Source: a virus. Taken from it: 59,335 nucleotides of DNA. Both the position numbers and the translations under genes were made by a program. Shown here in pieces: positions 51,802 through 59,157 of this stretch (its first letter is position 1; the number at the start of each line of letters is the position of its first letter). The notes beneath the pieces are model-generated. The model saw nothing but the letters and a program-made list of their open reading frames with translations, was not told the DNA's origin and did no database searches. The stretch spans positions 1 to 59,335 of the IMG/VR virus record IMGVR_UViG_3300029268_000019. One strand, written 5' to 3'.

Positions 51802-52827
51802 ATGTTAACCAAATCTTGTCCTTATTGTAAAAGTATATATTTGAGATATAAATATAAAAATTCTAAAAATAGTTTCGTTTGTTTAAATTGTTTAAAATCA
51901 TTCAAAAACAAAGAAATAATATATTTAGATATTAAAGAAAATGAATTGTTTACTATTTTAAATGAATCATCAAAAGAAGTAGATAAAAAAAGAATTTTCG
52001 ATTTTCTTAAAGCAAATAATTCAAAATTTTTATGTCAAAAAAATTTAGATAAAAGTATTACTGATTTTCTTAATAATTGTTATATCAAAATTGAAATTAA
52101 AAAATCTTTAACATATAAAAATATTTTTGATTTTTTAAATAATACTAAATATAATGATTGTCATTGTCATAATCTTGAATGTAATAGAGATACAAAATTT
52201 TATGGATTTTCAAAAAGACATCCAAGAGGATATTCAATTTGTTGTGATGATAAAAAATGTTTATATCTTTTAAGATCCACAAAACAAAAAGGTGAAAATA
52301 ATACTTGTCACAAAATGACAAAAGAATCTTTAGAATCAATGAAAATAAAGAATTCTATTATAATGAAAGAAAAAATAAAAAATAAAGAATTTATACCAAA
52401 TGCAATTAATTCTTGGAGAAATGAAAAATATAGTTTAATTTTAAATGGTAAAAAAATAAATTTTAGATCATCTTGGGAGGCTTTTTATAATTTAGTTAAT
52501 AAAGATTTAATTTATGAAAATACTGTCATACCTTATGAATATAAAAAAGTCAAACACAATTATATTGTTGACTTTTCAGATCATATTAATAAAATTTTAT
52601 ATGAAATAAAACCAAAATCGGATATAAATAGGCAAAGAACAAAAAATAAAACAAAATCAGCTAAAAAATGGTGTAAAGAAAATAATTACAAATTTATAAT
52701 CATAAACGAAGATTGGTTTTATGAAAATTATAAAAAACATAAACATTTATTAGAAAATATTGATATGATAAATAAAGAAAGATTACAAAAAAATTTAAGA
52801 AGATTCGATGAAAATAAAATCTATTAA
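51802..52827 (+). CDS. Homing endonuclease between split-intein halves
   Basis: A zinc-finger start (CPYCKSIYLRYKYKN, then CLNC) and a middle with a CCDDKKC zinc motif lead to a C-terminal nuclease domain: FRSSWEAFYNLV, EYKKVKHNYIVDFSDH, then KILYEIKPK and FIIINEDWF. The D/E-x-K-like core is Vsr-related. Free-standing endonucleases of this kind sit between split-intein halves in other fractured phage genes. It overlaps the C-terminal half gene by 20 bases. Confidence 0.7.
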   Translation: MLTKSCPYCKSIYLRYKYKNSKNSFVCLNCLKSFKNKEIIYLDIKENELFTILNESSKEVDKKRIFDFLKANNSKFLCQKNLDKSITDFLNNCYIKIEIKKSLTYKNIFDFLNNTKYNDCHCHNLECNRDTKFYGFSKRHPRGYSICCDDKKCLYLLRSTKQKGENNTCHKMTKESLESMKIKNSIIMKEKIKNKEFIPNAINSWRNEKYSLILNGKKINFRSSWEAFYNLVNKDLIYENTVIPYEYKKVKHNYIVDFSDHINKILYEIKPKSDINRQRTKNKTKSAKKWCKENNYKFIIINEDWFYENYKKHKHLLENIDMINKERLQKNLRRFDENKIY

Positions 52828-52933
52828 TAAAATTGAATATAATGGTGATGTTTACAATTTAAGAATTAAAGAAATAAATTCTGATGATATAAATAACCAT
52901 AATTATTTTGCAAATGATTTTTCTGTGTCTAAT
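52808..52933 (+). other. C-half of a split intein
   Basis: Forty-two residues ending V-S-N, with the +1 nucleophile Cys at 52934. The penultimate residue is Ser and not the usual His. Confidence 0.85.
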
Positions 52934-53752
52934 TGTCATAAAGCGAAAGGAAACTCACTAAGAACTATATTGAAAAATACGTTTGGTCATGCCAAAATTC
53001 GTTTTGGTATGAGTGGTACATATCCAAATGATGATACCGCTGAATTACTAATGATAGAAGCTGTTACAGGTCCATTATTATTAAACATCAGAGCTAAAAA
53101 ATTAATGGAATTAGGTATCATCACACCTTGTAAAATTAAGGGAATTATACTAAATCATGGTGATTATAACTTCGCATCGAATATATTTTCAATAAAGAGA
53201 AGTGGTAATGGGAGAAAAGCTTGGGAATTAGAAAAGAAATTCGCACAGAATTCATTACCCAGAAAAATATTTATTGGAAAATTGGTGAATAAATTTAAAA
53301 ACAATTCATTAGTATTATTCCAAAATATTGATTACGGAAAGGATTTATATAATTACATCAGAGATAATATACCAAATAAAGATGTTTATTACATTGATGG
53401 AAATACACCGAAAGAAAAAAGAGGAATTATTAAAAAACAAATGGAAGATACATCTGGAAATGTGAAAATATTAGTTGCTTCCTTCGGAACATCAGCGACT
53501 GGTATAAATATTAAAGCTGTTGTTAATTTAGTTTTTGCTGATTCATTTAAATCAGATTCATTGGTAACACAAGCAATTGGTAGAATATTAAGATTACATA
53601 GTGAAAAAGAATTATCTATTATTTTCGATTTGGTTGATCAATTCCATCAAGATTTTAAGGGAACACTGTATAATCACTTCCAAATTAGGAAAAAAGAAAT
53701 TTATACCAAAAGGGAATATCCTTATGAAGAATTGAAATTTAGTTTAGTATAA
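52808..53752 (+). CDS. UvsW-like helicase, C-terminal part preceded by the C-half of a split intein
   Basis: The first 42 residues are the intein C-half (EYNGDVYNLRIKE and HNYFANDFSVSN, blocks F and G), with splicing before Cys43. The C-extein begins CHKAKG, which completes the DECH box of the N-extein. Later come motif III (FGMSGTYP) and motifs V/VI (TSATGINIKAVVNLVF and QAIGRILRLHSEKE). Protein splicing in trans would rebuild one helicase of about 525 residues. Confidence 0.85.
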   Translation: MKIKSINKIEYNGDVYNLRIKEINSDDINNHNYFANDFSVSNCHKAKGNSLRTILKNTFGHAKIRFGMSGTYPNDDTAELLMIEAVTGPLLLNIRAKKLMELGIITPCKIKGIILNHGDYNFASNIFSIKRSGNGRKAWELEKKFAQNSLPRKIFIGKLVNKFKNNSLVLFQNIDYGKDLYNYIRDNIPNKDVYYIDGNTPKEKRGIIKKQMEDTSGNVKILVASFGTSATGINIKAVVNLVFADSFKSDSLVTQAIGRILRLHSEKELSIIFDLVDQFHQDFKGTLYNHFQIRKKEIYTKREYPYEELKFSLV

Positions 53753-53815
53753 TCCACTCCCAAAAGATTAACTATTTTCGACTTTTAAATATTTATATAT
53801 AAAAATAAAAACATT

Positions 53816-55090
53816 ATGATTATAGATGAATTTGTAAATGTTAAAATCGGAACTAAAAATATCAATCATTTTAAAAAATTAAATTATATTTGTAAAGTTG
53901 GCGAAATTATATTAGTCAAACCAATAGATTTAATGAATTGTAGTAAAAATCCAGTTCATGTTAAATGTGATATTTGTGGTAAAGAAAAAATTATACCATA
54001 TCGTTCATATTTTAAAAATATTAGTAAATTTCCAATATATTGTTGTGGAACTTTATGTTCAAAAATAAAAGAGAACCAAACCAAAAAAGAAAAATATGGT
54101 GATAATTATGAAAAACACAGAGTTAATAAAATGAAAAAAACCAATAAAAAAAGATATGGTAATGAAAACACATCACAAATATTTAGAAATGAAAAAAATA
54201 TAAATGATTTTTTACTTGAATTGAAAAATATTTATACAGATGATAATTTGGATTTTTCAAAAATTAATTACATTAATAATTACACAAAAATTGAAATTAT
54301 TTGTAAAAAACATGGTTTGTTTAAAATTAGACCAAATGAATTATTAAATGGTCAGGGGTGTAAAAAATGTAACAAAGAAATAAGAAAAAATAATAATTTA
54401 GAAAAATATAAAGATAAGGCTAATCAAATTCACAATAATAAATATGATTATTCCAAAGTTATTTTTAATAAAATTCTAAATAATGTAGTTATTGTTTGTC
54501 CAGAACACGGTGATTTCATTCAATCTTTACATAATCATATAAATTCTAAACAAGGTTGTCCAAAATGTTCTCACAATTACAATAAAAAGGATTGGATAAA
54601 ATTATATTCTGATAAACACAATAATAAATATGATTATTCATTAATGGAATATATTAATAGTAATACAAAAATAAAAATAATTTGTCCTGAACACGGTATT
54701 TTTAAACAACTACCATCCACACATCTTAGTGGAATTGGATGTCCTTATTGTGCTAATAAAAAAAGAAGATTATTTAGAATTGAAAAAATCAGTAAGAATA
54801 AATTTAATGGTGAACAAATAATGCCATCTTTTAATGAAAAAGCTTGTAATTTATTTGATGAAATATCCAAAAATAAAAATATTCATATTCAACATGCTAA
54901 AAACGGTGGTGAATTTTATATTAAAGAATTAGGATATTGGGTTGATGGATATGACAAAGAAAACAATGTTGTTTACGAATATGATGAAAAACATCATTTT
55001 AGAAATGGAAAATTAAACAAAAAAGATCAGATACGTCAAAAAGAAATATCCAATCTTCTAAAGTGTAATTTCATAAGAATTAAAATTTAG
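53816..55090 (+). CDS. Homing endonuclease with zinc repeats, 424 aa
   Basis: The N-terminal domain (VKCDICGKEK, then CCGTLC) is shared with the protein at 1701. It is followed by KKYG-D-N/R-x-G-N recognition repeats and then by three zinc repeats (IICKKHG-GCKKC, VCPEHG-GCPKC, ICPEHG-GCPYC) like those at 8390. The end (GYWVDGYDKENNVVYEYDEKHHF) looks like a Vsr-like EDxHD nuclease. The chimeric domain order is notable. It is the second homing endonuclease next to the split helicase gene. Confidence 0.7.
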   Translation: MIIDEFVNVKIGTKNINHFKKLNYICKVGEIILVKPIDLMNCSKNPVHVKCDICGKEKIIPYRSYFKNISKFPIYCCGTLCSKIKENQTKKEKYGDNYEKHRVNKMKKTNKKRYGNENTSQIFRNEKNINDFLLELKNIYTDDNLDFSKINYINNYTKIEIICKKHGLFKIRPNELLNGQGCKKCNKEIRKNNNLEKYKDKANQIHNNKYDYSKVIFNKILNNVVIVCPEHGDFIQSLHNHINSKQGCPKCSHNYNKKDWIKLYSDKHNNKYDYSLMEYINSNTKIKIICPEHGIFKQLPSTHLSGIGCPYCANKKRRLFRIEKISKNKFNGEQIMPSFNEKACNLFDEISKNKNIHIQHAKNGGEFYIKELGYWVDGYDKENNVVYEYDEKHHFRNGKLNKKDQIRQKEISNLLKCNFIRIKI

Positions 55091-55102
55091 TTTAGTTGCA
55101 TA

Positions 55103-55133
55103 AAAAACCGGCTTTCGCCGGCCGGCTATTTTC
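55103..55133 (+). terminator. GC-rich hairpin, probable terminator
   Basis: A CCGGC / GCCGG stem with a TTTC loop, flanked by an A tract and by CTATTTT. The next 85 bases hold a further imperfect inverted repeat (ATATCAT / ATGATAT at about 55164-55200) but no gene. Confidence 0.55.
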
Positions 55134-55217
55134 ATATTTAACTAAAACCCGAAGTCTCAGATAAATATCATCCCAACACACTAAGTACTGGTATGATATG
55201 AAATATAACCAAAAAAT

Positions 55218-55475
55218 CTACATGTCGAACCTTTTTCTTGAAAGGTCACTACTATTTCTCATAAATACAAAATTATTATTTTTTATTCTCAAAAACATTA
55301 TATCACTTAAAGGTCCAACAATCTTTTGTTCAAAACCCCTTGGATCATCTATACATACACACAAACGAAATGGAAAACTTAAATTATCTCTACCCATAAC
55401 TTTTAAATAATATCCAGATGGTGGTGTTAATGATTGATCATCACTTAATTTATAAGCTGAAACTTTATTCTTCAT
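55218..55475 (-). CDS. Hypothetical protein, 85 aa
   Basis: A beta-rich small protein with a basic end (KNKVSAYKLSDDQSLTPPSG, then FRLCVCIDDPRGFEQKIVG). It follows the gene ending at 55486 after ten bases, on the same strand. No family is recognised. Confidence 0.5.
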   Translation of the reverse strand: MKNKVSAYKLSDDQSLTPPSGYYLKVMGRDNLSFPFRLCVCIDDPRGFEQKIVGPLSDIMFLRIKNNNFVFMRNSSDLSRKRFDM

Positions 55476-55485
55476 ATAAAACCAA

Positions 55486-56013
55486 TCATATGGATCTATC
55501 TATATCTATTTGAAATGGTGTATTGTTATTGACATTTATATTGAATTCTGTGTGTACACCCAATGATGTGATTCCTGTCGCTGGACATATTATGGAACCG
55601 TTATAATATTTTTTACCTTCATATCCAACACCATTTAAGTGTGGTGCGTGTGTGTATTTTTTATGAGCAACAAATATTTGATTATCAGTATCTATCTCTT
55701 TTTTATAATTTTTATATCTAAACAACCATATTTTAGGATTATAATCTAGGAATGATAAATTATCATTTGACCAATAACCAAATAATTTTTGACTTTGCCT
55801 TGTCGTTGAACCGGTATAATATGATTTTGTAAACAAAATCAATTCCGGTATTATTACTAAATTATTATTGGTTGACATCTTTTTATTTCCTCCTATATTT
55901 CCTATAATTTTTTCTCTTTGACTTCTAATATATTCTTCATAAATTTGTTCATCCATTTCTCTCAAATAATCTTCATATGTTTTGTAGAGATAAGTGCCAT
56001 TTCTATATATCAT
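55486..56013 (-). CDS. Hypothetical protein, 175 aa
   Basis: A helical, charged start (YEDYLREMDEQIYEEYIRSQREK) is followed by a beta-rich body (NLVIIPELILFTKSYYTGST). A late-like TATATATAC box precedes it. It may be a virion component. The leader motif is not present in clear form. Confidence 0.5.
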   Translation of the reverse strand: MIYRNGTYLYKTYEDYLREMDEQIYEEYIRSQREKIIGNIGGNKKMSTNNNLVIIPELILFTKSYYTGSTTRQSQKLFGYWSNDNLSFLDYNPKIWLFRYKNYKKEIDTDNQIFVAHKKYTHAPHLNGVGYEGKKYYNGSIICPATGITSLGVHTEFNINVNNNTPFQIDIDRSI

Positions 56014-56054
56014 TTTTTATCTATCTTCAATAAATTTATAGTATATATAAAAAT

Positions 56055-56085
56055 AAAAAAACCCATCGATGTGATGGGTTTTATA
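56055..56085 (-). terminator. Rho-independent terminator
   Basis: An AAAACCCATC / GATGGGTTTT stem with a GATGT loop and T tracts, just downstream of the minus-strand gene ending at 56105. It lies between that gene and the promoter region of the gene at 56013. Confidence 0.8.
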
Positions 56086-56104
56086 TATTTTTTCTTGTTG
56101 TTTG

Positions 56105-56593
56105 TTAAACTTCATCCACAACTTCTTCCTCCACATCATCAACAACTGGAATTGGTCTTACACCAATGGATCTCATTTTGGATGGATCTTTTCCCATTTT
56201 GCGAAATATAGCATCCAGTTTCTTCTTTTCTTCTTTATCCTTTTCTTCTTTCTTAATTTCTTCTCGAATTTTAATTCGTTCATTTACGACCACTTTACGA
56301 TCCGTATCAGCGATAATGTCAAGAACGATATTACGAAGTTCTGTTTCGGGTACCGTTTTGAATTCTTCAACAACATCTTTTTGAAGTTTTGAAAAACAAT
56401 TCAAATTACCGTGTGTTTTTCCGAGAACGAAGTTTACGTTGGAAGATTGCATTTTAAGTGAATCGATTGAAGATCCGATAATTGTTTCGGCCAGTTCCTT
56501 TTCATCTTTTACCGGAAGATGTTTGATTCCATGTTTTGTAAAATATAAGGTGATTACAGTATCATCCCTATCCCATTTGTGTTCTCTTTTCAT
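56105..56593 (-). CDS. Helix-turn-helix-like DNA-binding protein, 162 aa
   Basis: Residues 1-75 (HKWDRDDTVITLYFTKHG, then IIGSSIDSLKMQSSNVNFVLGKTHGNLNCFSKLQ) follow the pattern of a small family of helix-turn-helix proteins with a SLKM-x-NF recognition helix. The C-terminal 80 residues are a charged coiled coil (RIKIREEIKKEEKDKEEKKK) and an acidic end. It has a Bacteroidota-type promoter on its own strand. A regulatory role is inferred. Confidence 0.55.
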   Translation of the reverse strand: MKREHKWDRDDTVITLYFTKHGIKHLPVKDEKELAETIIGSSIDSLKMQSSNVNFVLGKTHGNLNCFSKLQKDVVEEFKTVPETELRNIVLDIIADTDRKVVVNERIKIREEIKKEEKDKEEKKKLDAIFRKMGKDPSKMRSIGVRPIPVVDDVEEEVVDEV

Positions 56594-56623
56594 ATTAACT
56601 GTTTTTAAGGTTTATTTAATTCT

Positions 56624-56658
56624 TACAAAGATAAGATAATTTAATTAAAAATAAAAAT
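56624..56658 (-). promoter_or_regulatory. Bacteroidota-type promoter (minus strand)
   Basis: On the minus strand TTTTTATTTTTAATTAA is followed by TATCTTTGTA (CAAAGATA at 56626-56633), about 30 bases before the gene at 56593. Confidence 0.65.
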
Positions 56659-56661
56659 TAA

Positions 56662-56958
56662 TTAGGAAATTTCCATTTTTTGAATTTCTTCCCAATTATC
56701 AATAATATAAGGTCTTAGTACAGGATGTAAAAATCTTAAATATTTAATATCAGGAGTTGTAAATAATTCTTTACTTGTTGGTATTGTTTCCCATCTTTTA
56801 ATTTCATCCAAAGAAGCTGGTGTAATTTTTTCTACAACCATTTTCTTTAGTTCTTTATATCCAGTACATTGTGCATCTTCTGGTAATCTGGGTTCATACA
56901 AACCATCACAACATTTGTGACAAAATTCTTTAAACGTTAACTTTTTCATTTTCATCAA
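56662..56958 (-). CDS. Hypothetical protein, 98 aa
   Basis: The start MMKMKKLTFKEFCHKCCDGL has two cysteine pairs near a basic helix and is followed by EDAQCTGYKELKKMV. The function is unknown. It overlaps the 3' end of the frameshifted gene upstream by 30 bases. Confidence 0.5.
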   Translation of the reverse strand: MMKMKKLTFKEFCHKCCDGLYEPRLPEDAQCTGYKELKKMVVEKITPASLDEIKRWETIPTSKELFTTPDIKYLRFLHPVLRPYIIDNWEEIQKMEIS

Positions 56959-57132
56959 AGTGTTTAGATATTTTTATAATATTTATTCTAGCTTCCATTT
57001 GATCATATCCACCTACTGTATATGGATATCCGGCAATAACATTTATATTTTTGCATCTTCAACACTTTCTATCGTTTTTGATGTAAATTGGTTTGTATCC
57101 AACTTAAATCCTATTAGTTTTTTAAATTCCAT
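56929..57132 (-). pseudogene. Frameshifted small gene (about 67 codons)
   Basis: The minus-strand frame MEFKKLIGFKLDTNQFTSKT runs to a stop at 57043-57045. The next frame continues as a good protein (NINVIAGYPYTVGGYDQMEA, then RINIIKISKHFDENEK) down to the stop at 56929-56931. One base added in the AAAAA run at about 57049-57053 joins the two halves smoothly. This is either a one-base deletion, a sequencing error, or slippage at the A run. Confidence 0.55.
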
Positions 57133-57142
57133 AATTAAATAT

Positions 57143-57355
57143 CTAATTTATTATAAATGTATAACCAAAAATTCCAACCATAATCAATTTATCCATATCT
57201 TCCTTTTCCGAATGTGGATTATCCATTTTCCTGACAACAATTATCGGAAAATTATTTATCATCAGAGAAAAATAATCATGAAACCTATGATGGCCTTCAT
57301 ATTCACAATACCAAGCCTTTGGTGTATTTGTGAAGGAATTATACTTTATCTTCAT
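57143..57355 (-). CDS. Hypothetical protein, 70 aa
   Basis: A small protein (MKIKYNSFTNTPKAWYCEYE, HHRFHDYFSLMINNFPIIVV). A Bacteroidota-type promoter (57380-57415) lies just upstream on the same strand, which supports this frame over the overlapping longer plus-strand frame. No family is recognised. Confidence 0.55.
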   Translation of the reverse strand: MKIKYNSFTNTPKAWYCEYEGHHRFHDYFSLMINNFPIIVVRKMDNPHSEKEDMDKLIMVGIFGYTFIIN

Positions 57356-57379
57356 AATCTTGGTTTTTTAACTTGACAA

Positions 57380-57415
57380 TACAAAATTACGATAATATTT
57401 TGGTATAAAAAAATA
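57380..57415 (-). promoter_or_regulatory. Bacteroidota-type promoter (minus strand)
   Basis: On the minus strand TTATTTTTTTAT is followed by TAATTTTGTA (CAAAATTA at 57382-57389), 27 bases before the ATG at 57355. Confidence 0.65.
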
Positions 57416-57428
57416 AATATATAGTATC

Positions 57429-57818
57429 ATGAAGAAATTTAACGAATTTGTAAACGAAAATTATAAAGAAACCAAAAACAATATTGATGATGTCTTTAAT
57501 GTTCAATCAACATTTATTGATGAAGTCTTTGATCAATTGGTTCAAATAGTGTGTGATGTAAATCATATAAGTGAAAAAGATTTCAAAAATTGGGATCAAA
57601 CCAAAGGTTATGTTGAAAAATATTTTGACAATAATCCAGAAATATTACAAATAATTGATGATTTCAAAGGTAAAAGATATCAATTATGTGCGGAATTTTT
57701 ATATGAAAAATTATTTGGAAAGGATCAAGAATTAAATATTTCATTTAGTAAAGACACCAATAAAATTGATACACGATTACCTGAACCAGAAGATAATGTT
57801 GATTTGATTGTTCAATAA
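57429..57818 (+). CDS. Leader-peptide protein, 129 aa, unknown cargo
   Basis: The leader MKKFNEFVNEN is one of the closest to the T4 head-targeting peptide, ending F-V-N-E. The body is acidic and helical (NVQSTFIDEVFDQLVQIVCD, then FDNNPEILQIIDDFKG). An AAATATATAG box precedes it by a few bases. A terminator follows. No family is recognised. Confidence 0.55.
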   Translation: MKKFNEFVNENYKETKNNIDDVFNVQSTFIDEVFDQLVQIVCDVNHISEKDFKNWDQTKGYVEKYFDNNPEILQIIDDFKGKRYQLCAEFLYEKLFGKDQELNISFSKDTNKIDTRLPEPEDNVDLIVQ

Positions 57819-57822
57819 AACA

Positions 57823-57851
57823 AAAAAGGTTGTCAAATTGACAACCTTTTT
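57823..57851 (+). terminator. Rho-independent terminator (bidirectional)
   Basis: An AAAAAGGTTGTCAA / TTGACAACCTTTTT stem with a very short loop, between the plus-strand leader gene and the minus-strand gene ending at 57862. Confidence 0.85.
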
Positions 57852-57861
57852 CTTTTGTGAG

Positions 57862-58077
57862 TTACATCCATTTACCACGTTTCACATTAAATGTCTTGTG
57901 TAAATCAATTAACCTATAACTCCACATGTCCGGAAAATCTAAAAGTCTGAGATTTAATTTTCCCACAACTTGATGAACTTCCTTCTTTTTAGCTTCTACC
58001 ATTTGGTAGGGAGCATTGTAGCCGTAACGGCAACAAATTTCGACTCTCCAAAGTCGAATAGGATCGTGTGTATCCAT
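57862..58077 (-). CDS. Small basic hypothetical protein, 71 aa
   Basis: The sequence (DTHDPIRLWRVEICCRYGYN, then WSYRLIDLHKTFNVKRGKWM) is basic and tryptophan-rich, which suggests nucleic-acid binding. The 161 bases upstream hold a short TTCG-stem inverted repeat near the start codon and no other gene. No family is recognised. Confidence 0.5.
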   Translation of the reverse strand: MDTHDPIRLWRVEICCRYGYNAPYQMVEAKKKEVHQVVGKLNLRLLDFPDMWSYRLIDLHKTFNVKRGKWM

Positions 58078-58238
58078 AATCTTCGTATCTAAGATCGAAG
58101 AATTATGAAGTGTTTATGTTAATTGATTTCATCATAATAGTATATAGTTATATTTTTTATTAAAGTTTTTCCAAAATTAAATTAATGGTTTTTTTTAACC
58201 ATCACTTATAAATATATAAAGAAAATAAATGTTAAAAC

Positions 58239-58550
58239 ATGCAAGGAATCGTTTATTTAATAGAATCAGTAAGAGATTATGATGTTGTTTATAAAATAGG
58301 ATATACCCGTATATCGTCTAAAAAGAGGTCTAAACAACTTCAAACTGGAAACGATGGTGAATTAAAAGTTATTTATCAACATATAACATATCATGGACAA
58401 ATGTGTGAAAGAGCTATACAAAATTTTTATTCACATCTTAGGATAAAGAACGAATGGTTTAAATTAGATTTAGAAGATATTGTCAAATTTCCAGAAATTT
58501 GTAATAAAATTGAAAATAATCTAAATATAATAAAGAAAGAAATTATTTAA
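58239..58550 (+). CDS. T5orf172/MUG113-type GIY-YIG nuclease-like protein
   Basis: The pattern GIVYLIES, then YKIGYTRISSKKRSKQLQTGN, HITYHGQMCERAIQNFYSHL and NEWFKL matches the T5orf172 branch of the GIY-YIG fold. The Y-L-x2-S and K-I-G-Y-T motifs are equivalent to GIY and YIG, and the conserved catalytic Glu is in CERAIQ. Such proteins are usually mobile endonucleases or part of phage defence. A late-type TAAATATATAA box lies at 58209-58219. Confidence 0.7.
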   Translation: MQGIVYLIESVRDYDVVYKIGYTRISSKKRSKQLQTGNDGELKVIYQHITYHGQMCERAIQNFYSHLRIKNEWFKLDLEDIVKFPEICNKIENNLNIIKKEII

Positions 58551-58559
58551 AAATTCTTT

Positions 58560-59066
58560 TCATAATTCTATCTTTTTATATTTAGTTAAATCAATCTTTG
58601 ACTTTTTTGGTCTAGCTTTAAAATAATTTCCATAATTCTGATCAGAAATCCACATTTTCGGTGAAAATTTATTTGAATCACCATAAACTTCGAAAACTAA
58701 TCCACCCTTACAAACACCGATCACATCATTCCAGTAATCATCTTCATACCATTCTATCTTACTGAATTTCACTCTATTACTCCCAATATGGAAATATGAT
58801 TCTGGATCTCTTGGCACTGGTTTATAAACAGGTTTTTCTTTTTTTTCAGATTCATTCTTTGGTAAAACACCCAAATCTTCAGCTCTCGCGTAAATATCAC
58901 AAGTTGTTATAATTTCACAACTTATTCCTCTCTTTATCAAATCCCTTTTCAAGTCTCTGATAGTCCCCTTTATATCACTACGAACAACTTTTCCATCAGC
59001 AACATACAAATAATCCCAATTAACGGGGTGATCATCTTCCAATGGAGTTTCCTTATATTTAGACAT
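58560..59066 (-). CDS. Hypothetical protein, 168 aa
   Basis: The protein has an alpha/beta N-terminal part (YLYVADGKVVRSDIKGTIRD, then CEIITTCDIYARAE), a proline-rich linker and a beta-rich end (IGVCKGGLVFEVYGDSNKF). No family is recognised. It lies just before the right end of the truncated tnpB element. Confidence 0.5.
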   Translation of the reverse strand: MSKYKETPLEDDHPVNWDYLYVADGKVVRSDIKGTIRDLKRDLIKRGISCEIITTCDIYARAEDLGVLPKNESEKKEKPVYKPVPRDPESYFHIGSNRVKFSKIEWYEDDYWNDVIGVCKGGLVFEVYGDSNKFSPKMWISDQNYGNYFKARPKKSKIDLTKYKKIEL

Positions 59067-59121
59067 ATTTTTTAATTTTTAAATTCTGAAACCAATTTAT
59101 CAACCAATTCTTTAATGAACT

Positions 59122-59146
59122 ACCACTACACTAAAGATGTAGTGGT
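59122..59146 (-). mobile_element. IS200/IS605-type right-end hairpin
   Basis: A nine-pair stem ACCACTACA / TGTAGTGGT with a seven-base loop lies 12 bases past the tnpB stop codon. Its position fits the subterminal right-end hairpin of an IS200/IS605 element. In TnpB systems this region also encodes the 3' end of the guide RNA. Confidence 0.6.
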
Positions 59147-59157
59147 TTCTAGGTCTT

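Noticed and set aside
51758-52807. Group I intron as an explanation for the split helicase gene
   Set aside because: The flanks encode intein blocks A, B, F and G in frame with the exteins, and the DECH box is rebuilt exactly at the protein level.
56960-57376. Plus-strand 138-codon frame
   Set aside because: A minus-strand gene with a proper promoter (57380-57415) and a frameshifted gene cover the same DNA. The plus frame is F/I/Y-rich like a shadow.
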